Of a DNA stretch of 13,090 bases, positions 1 through 6,648 are shown piece after piece. Each line of letters starts with the position of its first letter. The first letter of the stretch is position 1. The translations under genes and the position numbers were made by a program. The notes beneath the pieces are model-generated. The model searched no databases, had not been told where the DNA came from, and saw only the letters and a list, made by a program, of their open reading frames with translations. The stretch comes from Spirogloea muscicola (taxonomy: Eukaryota; Streptophyta; Zygnematophyceae; Spirogloeales; Spirogloeaceae), in NCBI GenBank assembly GCA_009602725.1, contig WELB01000110.1, positions 163,776 through 176,865 of the forward strand. The letters run 5' to 3'.

Positions 1-14
1 GCAGGCCGCGCTCT

Positions 15-100
15 GGCGGCGGCCTCCGGCTTCCGTCAGGGCGACGTCTTTCCGCCTGCTAGCTACTCAGATTTGCATCTACTGACGAGAGGTTACTGAG
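15..100 (+). repeat. Module X copy 1
   Basis: Divergent copy containing GCTAGCTACTCAGATTTGC, CTACTGACGAGAGGTTACTG; in one frame ends as ..SYSDLHLLTRGY-stop. An R1 copy follows at 143. Confidence 0.5.
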
Positions 101-377
101 AGTTCGCTTACTGCTGTCTCAGTCCTTAGCACTCCGACTCCTTCAGACCTTGTCCATTCTTTTGGGCTGGCCTCTCCCAGCCACCAGTTAATCTGGCCGC
201 GCTTGCTTCTCGTTTTTCCGATGATAGAATGACGAAGGTGAAGGCGCGCGGTGAGCATGGAATGGAAGAGGCCAGATCAAGCCATTACACTGCTCAGGCA
301 AGACAAAGAAGAAAGGGGCTAAGAAAAGCCAGCCCAAAGTAGATGGACGATGTCCAAGGAAGAGAAGGCTCGCCCAT

Positions 378-414
378 AGCAAAAGAGGGGCTAGCAAAAG
401 AGGGGCTAGCAAAG
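378..414. repeat. 15-bp tandem repeat, about 2.5 copies
   Basis: AGCAAAAGAGGGGCT twice in a row, then AGCAAAG; inside an R1 copy. Confidence 0.8.
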
Positions 415-477
415 ACAGTCCAGAAAAGAATGGACAATGTCCGCAGGCCTCAAGGGCCACAAAACAGTGCCCGGAAA

Positions 478-600
478 GACAAAACTACACACCAAGACAC
501 GAAATGATGCAGATGGATGCTCATTAGCCACGAGTGAGCAACAGCAAATCCGAATAACTCGAAGCAGGAAAAGCGGCACTCTGCCGAGACCCTGAGGCAG
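478..600 (-). repeat. Module X copy 2
   Basis: Minus-strand copy with GGTCTCGGCAGAGTGCC and ..SSYSDLLLLTRG-stop; about 80% identical to the copy at 1795-1875 and extending further into CTGCATCATTTCGTGTCTTG. Confidence 0.55.
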
Positions 601-699
601 CATAGCGCGGCCAGCGCGCGTGTGGAACACATGAGTCAAAGAGCGCTGGAGCGAGACCGCCCTCCTCATTCGAAATACCTGAGCAAGGGAGCCGGCAGC

Positions 700-715
700 T
701 TTTTTTTTTTTTTTT
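700..715. repeat. T16 tract at the end of relic A
   Basis: Read on the minus strand this is an A-tract directly following the last recognisable codons of relic A, as a retrotransposon 3' tail would be. A second A/T tract (859-873) interrupts the relic. Confidence 0.5.
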
Positions 716-719
716 CCCC

Positions 720-1575
720 CTTGAAGCCGGGCGAACCCGGCCGCCGCTCGGTGGCCTGCCGGGCAAGCCGCTGGAGGAGATCCAACCAGCCGCTGCCGAA
801 GGCCCCGTGAACGTCAATGGCCAGGGCCGCGAAGTCATCGCCTGGAGGGTGGGCAGCATTTTTAAAAAAAAAAGAAGAAGAGCATACTTGCGCTCCTCAC
901 TCCGAGCCGCCTAACGCGACCGCGTGTGCCCGGCGAGCGTCGCCGATTCTACGGGGTTGGCGGCGTCGACGCAATCTGCAGTCACCACATCTGCAATGAT
1001 TCGCGGACCTCCGCCGGGCGGGATGGCAACTAGGTCAGCGCGTCGGGTGTGAAGCAGTCCGTCGGCGCCCCGCAGGATGGGCATAATTGTCGTAATGTCC
1101 CACTGCCACCTTGTAGCCGGCCTCCAGGAGAAGAATGGCTCTCCCAATGGGGGCAAGGGCTGTAAGAAGCCAGCCCGAAAAGAATTGACAAGGTTCGGAA
1201 GGGGCCAAACTACGAGCTAAGCAGCGACTGCGGGGCCTGAAGAGGCTATGGCAGAACGGGGGAGGATGGACCGCTTAGTAGTTACGAGTGAGGAGCCTCA
1301 CATCCGACAGACTAGCTGTTTACCGGTCCGCTCGCCCCGGTGCGCGCAGCGGAGCATAAGGCAGCCAGCACCGCAGGGTCATCGTGGCGGGCACTCGCAC
1401 TCGCACTATTGGACCCCGGCGAGGCAGGGAGGGAGGAGGCCCAGGAGCCGGTGGACCGCCGTCCTGAAAACCTCGTCGGGTATTGTGAGCGCCGCGTAGA
1501 TTGGGAGCGCTGATAACCACGCCGCTGCCCCGGGGGAGGAGGCGGAGAGGATCCGGGCGCGCCCCAAGGAAGAGA
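720..1575 (-). mobile_element. Relic A: decayed C-terminal part of a non-LTR retrotransposon ORF (REL-endonuclease-like), interrupted
   Basis: Read on the minus strand from 1575 down, frameshifted pieces occur in the right order for the C-terminus of a LINE-like ORF. First comes GAAAWLSALP followed by FRTAVHRLLGL (about 1530-1410), then a Cys-rich stretch CECEC and LMLRCAHRGERTG (about 1400-1325). After an inserted R1 repeat (about 1127-1216) come EAGYKVAVGHYD and RADLVAIPPGGGPRIIADV (about 1135-990), then EERKYA (about 885). After an A/T-rich interruption (855-880), AIDVHGAFGSGWLDLLQRLA ends near 722. Asp, 14 residues, Asp in RADLV..IIAD fits the PD-X(12-14)-D motif known for restriction-like endonucleases of R2-like elements, here with Ala for Pro. 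At least one in-frame stop, several frameshifts and the insertions show it is dead. The assignment rests on motif order and on agreement with relic B. Confidence 0.55.
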
Positions 1576-1794
1576 AGAGCGAGATAAGTGGCGCGCTGTG
1601 CATGGAACGGCGGGGCAAAGCCGGGGAGCCCAAGCCGAGCAGTACACCGTTCAGATTTATGATTGCAAAGAATGGAGCTACACCAGAAGTTTTTCTCCCA
1701 AAGAAAGTGCTCGCCCATAGAGAAGAAGGGCCGGCAAAGGGCCAGCCCAAAAAGAATGGACAATGTCCAAAGCCAAAGAAAGATGGCCGCCGCC

Positions 1795-1875
1795 TCTGGG
1801 TCTCGGCGGAGTGCCTCTTTCCCTGCAGCGAGCTACTCCGACCTGCTGTTGCTCACTCGCGGGTACTGAGCTTCC
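1795..1875 (+). repeat. Module X copy 3
   Basis: Contains GGTCTCGGCGGAGTGCC and reads SASFPAASYSDLLLLTRGY-stop in one frame. An antisense R1 copy (1690-1772) lies directly upstream and the fold-back element directly downstream. Confidence 0.55.
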
Positions 1876-1893
1876 CTCTGCATCGTCTTGAGT

Positions 1894-2056
1894 TTTGTAG
1901 TGCTTTGTGAAATAGTCCTTTCTCGGCACCTCTTTCTTTGGCTTTGCCAGCCCAATGTACCGTCCTTCTTTGCCAGCCCCCCTTCTCTATGGGCGAGAAT
2001 TTTCTTCCTCAAAGAAAGAGGTGCCGAAAAAGGACTACACCGCAAAACACTACAAA
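1894..2056. mobile_element. 163-bp fold-back element (MITE-like) with 47-bp arms
   Basis: Arm 1894-1940 (begins TTTGTAGTG, contains TCGGCACCTCTTTCTTTG) is the near-exact reverse complement of 2010-2056. The 69-bp centre is a partial R1 copy with GCCAGCCC and TATGGGCGAG. No flanking duplication is visible, so transposition is not shown; the left arm also overlaps sequence that follows module X elsewhere. Confidence 0.55.
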
Positions 2057-2458
2057 GGGGGCGAGGCTGTGAACACAAGAAGGAAAATGAAGGACTAGGC
2101 GGTCGCTGAGGCTGTTGGCGGCCGTAGAAGATGACGGAGGAAAGTATGTTCCTCGCCCATCAGAAGCAGCAGCTGTGGGTAGCTAGCGGAGATAGGAATT
2201 CCTCCAGCGGAAACAGACTTCCATTGGACCTCCGATGGCTGTGATTTGCCCAGAAAAGAACCCCAGAAAAGCGAGCAACGTTCGAGAAGAAGTAAAGAAA
2301 AAACAGCCGGATAAGAAGAAACAGCTCTTCCCCTGTAAGGCAATGTGCTGTGAAGATGGCAAGCTCGTCAGGGGCGAGGGCTGTGAGAGGCCAGCGCATA
2401 GGAATGTACAGGAGAGAGAGACTCTTCCAGTGGAGGGCGATGGCCGTAAACCCAAAAA

Positions 2459-2680
2459 GAATGTACAAGGTCTGAAAGGGCCGGAAGGAGCAGAAAGCAC
2501 GATACTGCTATTTGTAAATTCTGCGAGTGGGCGCTCAATAATTCCTCGTTAGCAAGTGCAGACCAGAATGATTAGAGGGCGGAAAAGGACGGGGCCAGAA
2601 GTTAGAAGTAGGAGCTCCCATCGCTCAATTTCTGTGTATTACCTGCAACTTCCGGCCCTTTCAGACCTTGTATGTTCATC
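2459..2680. repeat. Inverted pair of R1 starts
   Basis: TACAAGGTCTGAAAGGGCCG (within 2464-2487) recurs as its complement within 2650-2672, about 35 bp in all. The interval 2494-2644 contains nothing I recognise. Confidence 0.5.
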
Positions 2681-2830
2681 TTTTGGGCTGCCCTCTCACA
2701 TACATTGCCTTACATTGAGAGAGCTGTTTGCCCCGGCTGCGGGGCATTCGTGGCATGGCAAGAAACAGCACTTCCAATGTAAGGCAATGGCTGTGAGAGG
2801 CCAGCCCAGAGGAATCGACAAGCAAAGCAG
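2650..2830. repeat. Fold-back of two R1 variants with CATTGCCTTACATTG segment
   Basis: Arms about 2668-2733 and 2757-2823 pair over about 65 bp, including CTGCCCTCTCACA.. against ..TGTGAGAGGCCAG and a shared CATTGCCTTACATTG. A related piece, TGTAAGGCAATGTGCTGTG, stands at 2333-2351, so this is a subfamily of R1. Confidence 0.6.
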
Positions 2831-3221
2831 CACACAACGAATGCAACATGCTCAAATTCGTAAGACACTTGAACTTATCGGGGGGCCGCCGATGGAGCAC
2901 ACCTGATCCGGCTGGCTTGCCCAGAAGTGTTTCGCGTGGGCTTGTGGTCTCGTTGCAATGCTCATATCTTTTAATTAGCTGTGGGATTTGCTGTGGGATT
3001 GTAGCACCTTTCGGCCCTTCATACCTGGTCCACTTATATTGGCTGGCCTTTCACAGCTTCCAGAGCATACTTCCTTTTCCCCCTTCAGCCTGCATTCACG
3101 CTGTTTTCTTACCCCCCCCTTTGGCAGAGGACTTTGTTTTGTATAGCCCCACTTTCTGCACTAGCTTTTGCCTGAACTGTGAATCGGGTTGATTTGGTCT
3201 CCCTCTTATCTCATGCACATC

Positions 3222-3895
3222 CGCATGCCATCTGGGCTGGAAGCATATCCTCAGGTTGTGCATATCCCAGACTTGCGATGTTCTCAAGTAGGGTATGGAA
3301 GCGAGTCCCCATGCAGCCAGAGGTGTCAATTGCGGCTGGTAGGAGGTGATCACTGCGGGGTTAGTCAGAGTAGTGTTGGAGCTTTCTCTGATCTGCACTT
3401 CCCACTGCGTGATCAGCAATGTGATTCGATGCTGGACTCTTGTACGCCTCCATCACAATCACATCGACCAAGGCTCGTGAGCCTCCGCCAGGTTGTACAC
3501 CCACAATGTCTAGGGTGCGACGGTGATGGCGTCCCTGAGAGTTCGTGGTGATGGGCATCATATTGTTTAAGGTTCACTTCCACAATGGGGCGTTAGCTGG
3601 CATCGCGCATTAGGTCCACCACGGCGTCCCGTTGTAGATTATGAACGCCCACCACTTTAGGGCCTGTGGGACACCGCAGCATATGGGTTGCGAAGGCTCT
3701 TGCCCTCCGTGCGGAAGCCGCACTCACACTCATTTACTCTGATCGGGCAGGTGGGAGGTAGGCCAAGGAACAATTGGGGAGCGTCCGATAGGCTTCGGGG
3801 CTGCTTTTAAAGGCGTTGTGAATGGCGTGAGTAGTGAGCCAGTCGGTTGCCCCAGGTGTTGCGAGCGATGTGAGTCGTGCCAGACTCCTTGGATT
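3222..3895 (-). mobile_element. Relic B: decayed C-terminal part of the same kind of non-LTR retrotransposon ORF
   Basis: On the minus strand from 3895: ARLTSLATPGATDWL, EAYRTLPNCSLAYLPP, then NECECG (about 3734-3717), THMLRCPTGPK (about 3688), HNLQRDAVVDLMRDA, DIVGVQPGGGSRALVDV (about 3515-3460), QRKLQHYSD, a TAA stop, and PRSDHLLPAAIDTSGC..RFHTLLENIASLGYA down to about 3235. The 35-residue block from GATDWL to LPP aligns without a gap to GAAAWL..LPP of relic A. The order Cys-x-Cys-Gly, His-x3-Cys, His-Asn, Asp-x14-Asp, Arg-Lys..Tyr is what REL-endonuclease retrotransposons are known to show. There are at least two frameshifts and two stops. The reverse transcriptase part is absent. Further minus-strand peptide up to about 4010, rich in Lys and Glu, may belong to it but I cannot tell. 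Confidence 0.55.
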
Positions 3896-4237
3896 GGTCT
3901 TTTTTGGCATTTTGGGCATCCTCCTCAGCAGTCTTGCGGCGCTCATCCTCACCTGCAGCAACGAGTCTAGCCTGTGCCCGTTTGTCTGGTGCTTGAGCAA
4001 GCGCTGAGAAGGAAGTGAGGAGGAGTTGCAGGAGGGGAAGGAGCAAATTGCTGACTCGCGGATGCTCCTCAGTTGCACTTGAGATATGCGAAGAAGCCTT
4101 CCTGCAGGGCCAGCCAGACAAGGGAAGCGCAAGGGAAGTAGGGAGGCAACCTGATGCCAGCAACCGAGGAAGGCAGCCTGCGCCGTCTGTTCCAATGACC
4201 GGCAGCCGAGGCCGCCCATTCGCGGAGAAAGGGATCC

Positions 4238-4580
4238 CTGCGAGGAAGAAAGACGCTTCCAGGAGAGGGCGGTGGCTGGGAGAGGCCAGCCCAGAAAAAA
4301 GCATGAACAAAGTTCGAAAGGTCGAAGGGGCCACGGAAAACACACGGAATTAAGCGAGGAGGATGAAGGTGACGGGAAGCAGGGAAGCCAGGGGTTTCTG
4401 GGCTGGCTTTTTCCAGCCCCTATCCTCAAATGGGCGAGCCCTTCTCTCCTAGAGGAGTGAGGTGTCGTACTCCTTTGTCTTTAGCGCTTTCCCCGGCCCC
4501 TTGGAACTTTGTTCATTCTTTTTCTGGGCTGGCCTCTCCCAGCCACCGCCCTCTCCTGGAAGCGTCTTTCTTCCTCGCAG
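4238..4580. repeat. Long inverted repeat built from two R1 copies
   Basis: Left arm 4238-4332 and right arm 4495-4580 are reverse complements; the outer 60 or so bases are identical (from CTGCGAGGAAGAAAGACG), followed by small mismatches and an 8-nt indel. Such identity among otherwise 70-85% similar repeats means a recent duplication-inversion or gene conversion. The spacer (4333-4494) holds another R1 copy in the right-arm orientation. Relic C starts directly at the right arm. Confidence 0.75.
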
Positions 4581-4790
4581 CGATCACCTCCTACCGGCGG
4601 CAGTTGACACTTTCGGCTGCTCGGGCCCTCGCTTCTATACCCTGCTGGAGAATATTGCAAGTTTGGGATATGCTCGACTTGAGGATATGCTTCCAGCTCA
4701 GACGGGCATGCCGGCAGCCTTGTCATTGCGACGTCGAGTGTCGAGCTTGTCTGCAGCGAGCTCAGGCTCATGCGTTGCATCAGAAAACTG
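4573..4790 (+). mobile_element. Relic C: short C-terminal fragment of the same retrotransposon, inverted relative to relic B
   Basis: The frame PRSDHLLPAAVDTFGC..RFYTLLENIASLGYARLEDMLPAQ (4574-4705) matches the end of relic B over about 135 bp in opposite orientation. Of roughly 20 codons that differ, about 12 are synonymous, which supports this frame as the one once under selection. Downstream, LSLRRRVSSL and then, in another frame, LQRAQAHALHQ resemble the basic C-terminal tail of LINE proteins, so a frameshift lies near 4750. The fragment abuts the right arm of a long inverted repeat (4495-4580). Confidence 0.5.
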
Positions 4791-4794
4791 GTTG

Positions 4795-5135
4795 AGCCTT
4801 AGCTGGTAGCTCAAGAGCTTGTCGATTGCTATCCGTTATTCAGGCATCAGTTAGCGACCTTTATGTGCTGACTGGTGGTTACTGAGCGGGTCAGCTTAGC
4901 AGCAGGTGACGTACATTTGTCAATGTGCTTGCCTTCATACTTGGCCACACAGGCCCTCCATCTCTTTAGACACTCATTTCTTTCTTGGAAGCGTCCTTCT
5001 CTCTTGTACTGCTCGACCACCATGTCCGTTGGGGCGATCGTCCGCTTGAGAATAGCCAGCCCATTGGCAGGGGTCTGGCAGCCTGGTGGGAGCTGGAGGT
5101 TGGTGGAGAGGCCGCGTGGTGACCATGCCACTTGT
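4795..5135 (-). pseudogene. Repeat-encoded ORF fragment of unknown function (copy D1)
   Basis: On the minus strand an open frame ends at 4847 after about 94 residues. Its C-terminal part contains VVEQYKREGRF, ECLKRWRACVAKYEGKHID and LTRSVTTS. About 155 bp (roughly 4955-4795, including about 50 bp past the stop) recur at 12799-12965 with about 80% identity and a conserved stop position. Upstream (5135-5250) the frame is broken but readable peptide continues in other frames. I do not recognise the family. The segment with alternating charged residues is hydrophilic; no membrane segment is seen. It may be part of a transposable element ORF. Confidence 0.35.
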
Positions 5136-5384
5136 TAGGTGGGGCAAACCCCTGGCGTTGCTGCTCACAGCCTGTTTCCATCGCCTGGCACAGAATGTCG
5201 ATGCGCGCCGACGTATTTGGGCGGGTAGCTTAGGGCATTCTAGTGTCCCGTGCATTAGGCCAATAATAAGATGAGAGGACGCTTCAAGTGAGGGCGATGG
5301 CTGGGAAAGGCCAGCCCAGAGAAAAGTATGAACAAGGGTCGAAGGGCCGGGGGAAACGTTCCGGGGTGGTGGTCTGGCTCCCCA

Positions 5385-5425
5385 GCTGAGCTTGTCAAAT
5401 TATGTATTTGCTCACTCGAGGGTAT
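5385..5425 (+). repeat. Module X copy 4, cut by the MITE
   Basis: GTATTTGCTCACTCGAGGGT matches the end of module X (..LLTRGY) and stops at the MITE's TTA duplication. Confidence 0.4.
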
Positions 5426-5428
5426 TTA
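5426..5428. repeat. Left TTA target-site duplication of the MITE
   Basis: TTA immediately before GGGCC; paired with TTA at 5846-5848 after GGCCC. Confidence 0.7.
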
Positions 5429-5444
5429 GGGCCGAGTTACACCT

Positions 5445-5464
5445 GGACGGACGGACGGACGGAC
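5445..5464. repeat. (GGAC)5 microsatellite in the left end of the MITE
   Basis: Five perfect GGAC units form the inner part of the left inverted terminus; the right end has a less regular counterpart (5814-5830). Confidence 0.85.
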
Positions 5465-5553
5465 GCGGACGCCTGGCGTCCGGCTCCTCGGGGGACGAAC
5501 GCGGCCACGATAGCCGAGGCCGCCTGCACGTGCGGAAAGGGGGGAGGAGGGGG

Positions 5554-5600
5554 GGTGGACGGAACTGGGCCCTCGGGAGGAGGGCCCGGTTCCGTCCGCC
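5554..5600. repeat. 21-bp hairpin inside the MITE
   Basis: Arms 5554-5574 and 5580-5600 pair along their whole length with two G.T-type positions and a 5-nt loop (GGGAG). The stem is mostly G+C, so it should be stable as RNA or as single-stranded DNA. Confidence 0.7.
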
Positions 5601-5845
5601 CTCGTGGCAAACGGCGCCGTTTCGTTCTCAACGGGGTATGAAGGTGTCCTAGTCAGCGACATCGCGACAAACGGCGCCGCTTCCTCCTTTTCGCGGGCAA
5701 ACGACGTCCTAGTCAGCGCCGATGTGGCGCCTCCGTGGCGCGCGTCGGCGTCCGGCGCGCAAGGTTGTAGAGCCGGGCGTTCCATAAAACGCGCGACACA
5801 TACCCCCCTCCCCGTCCGTGCGTCCGTCCGGGTGTAAGTTGGCCC

Positions 5846-5848
5846 TTA
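5846..5848. repeat. Right TTA target-site duplication of the MITE
   Basis: TTA immediately after the terminal GGCCC, matching the left copy. Confidence 0.7.
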
Positions 5849-6399
5849 GTGTCCCCCTTTTTCTTTTCGGCACCTTTTTGTGGCGTTTGGAAAGTGTCCA
5901 TTCTTTTTTGGGCTGGCTTTGCTAGCCACTCTTATTTTACGGGCGAGCAAATTTCTCCTCAGCCAGCTCGTTGCCCCGTTACCATGAGTACTCGAATTGG
6001 CCTCCCTTTCGAGTTCATGCGCACCGCGCGCCTTCTCTCACAGCAAAGAGAGAAGGGCTCGCCCATTCAGGATAGGGGTTGGAAAAAGCCAGCCCAGAAA
6101 AGAATGAACAAAGGACGAGAAGGGGCCAGGGGAAGTACGAAGAACAACAAGCACAGAAAAGAAACGAAAGGGCTGTGAACAGCTAGCCCGAAAGAGATTG
6201 ACAAGGTCCGAAGGGGCCGGAAAGCGCGAAACCCACACGGCGACGCAAGCGGCTCCCTCGCATGAGGTGCTCAATTAAGTAAACAAGGTCCCGTTTGGGG
6301 TTGATTCCTGGTCGGCGCATCGTCCGCTGGCGCCCAGCCCCTTAATCTTTTCGGGCTGGCTTTTCACAGCCCATTGGGAGAGCCACTTATCTCTAGCAG

Positions 6400-6648
6400 C
6401 AGGCGACGGCCGGGCGAGTCGTCGGGCGACGTCCGCTGGTCGCGGCCGACCGGGGCCCAGGCCTGGCGCAACCGGGCCTGGCGCAACCGGTCCGGTCGCA
6501 ACCGGGTCGGCGGCCCCGGTTGCCGGGCCCCCCCGAATCCATCGGCCACCGGAGCAGGTGGAGACGGCCCAGCCAGCCACCACCCGCGCCGCGTCCGCCG
6601 CCGCCGCTAGCCGCTAGCTGCTCGCCCCCGCCGCGCTCGGCGCCCTNG
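6400..6648. other. GC-rich leader before the RGP gene, with undetermined base at 6647
   Basis: Strongly G+C-rich, low-complexity sequence, presumably promoter or 5' UTR. It contains a 15-bp tandem repeat. No TATA box or clear initiator is visible. One N at 6647 sits where the start codon region of RGP should be; a single N can stand for a collapsed gap. Confidence 0.5.
6461..6505. repeat. 15-bp tandem repeat, three units
   Basis: GCCTGGCGCAACCGG at 6461-6475 and 6476-6490, then the variant TCCGGTCGCAACCGG at 6491-6505. Confidence 0.85.

Larger units (their letters stand above)
5429..5845. mobile_element. 417-bp PIF/Harbinger-type MITE with TTA target-site duplication
   Basis: The ends are inverted: left GGGCCGAGTTACACC (5429-5443) and the complement of the right end GGGCCAACTTACACC (5845-5831), with the similarity carried on by GGACGGACG repeats to about 36 bp. 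TTA directly flanks both ends (5426-5428 and 5846-5848). GGGCC-type ends with a 3-bp TTA/TAA duplication are known for PIF/Harbinger elements and Tourist MITEs. No transposase is encoded. The interior is very GC-rich and has a strong hairpin (5554-5600) and duplicated segments containing GTCCTAGTCAGCG. It interrupts a copy of module X, so it is younger than that repeat. Confidence 0.75.
143..6395. repeat. Dispersed R1 repeat family, about 19 copies in both orientations
   Basis: Consensus (sense) about 80-95 nt: GGCCCCTTCGGACCTTGTCC, ATTCTTTTGGGCTGGC, a short variable loop, CAGCCC, then ATGGGCGAGCC and TTTCTCCTC. Sense copies: 143-187, 1936-2001 (partial), 2650-2733, 3008-3066, 4386-4450, 4492-4575, 5893-5960, 6335-6395. 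Antisense copies: 300-355, 366-443, 1127-1216, 1690-1772, 2378-2412, 2446-2488, 2757-2823, 4250-4332, 5278-5360, 6057-6135, 6165-6225. Limits are approximate. GGGCTGG..CCAGCCC forms a small hairpin, perfect in the copy at 4396-4420. No coding pattern is shared among copies. I see none in 6650-13090. The family is unknown to me; a short non-autonomous element or SINE-like sequence is possible. Confidence 0.65.

Noticed and set aside
188-460. Leucine-rich minus-strand frame resembling membrane segments
   Set aside because: Consists of two tandem antisense R1 copies and a 15-bp tandem repeat; the hydrophobicity comes from the repeat composition.
3734-4429. 231-codon open frame on the minus strand, the longest in the left half
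   Set aside because: Its first half is antisense R1 and inverted-repeat sequence; only the last 50 or so codons match the retrotransposon relic. Not a gene.
1-6640. Left half as foreign or contaminating sequence joined at the N
   Set aside because: The D repeat occurs in both the left half and the AAE13 intron, which argues for one genome, although a local misassembly at the N is still possible.
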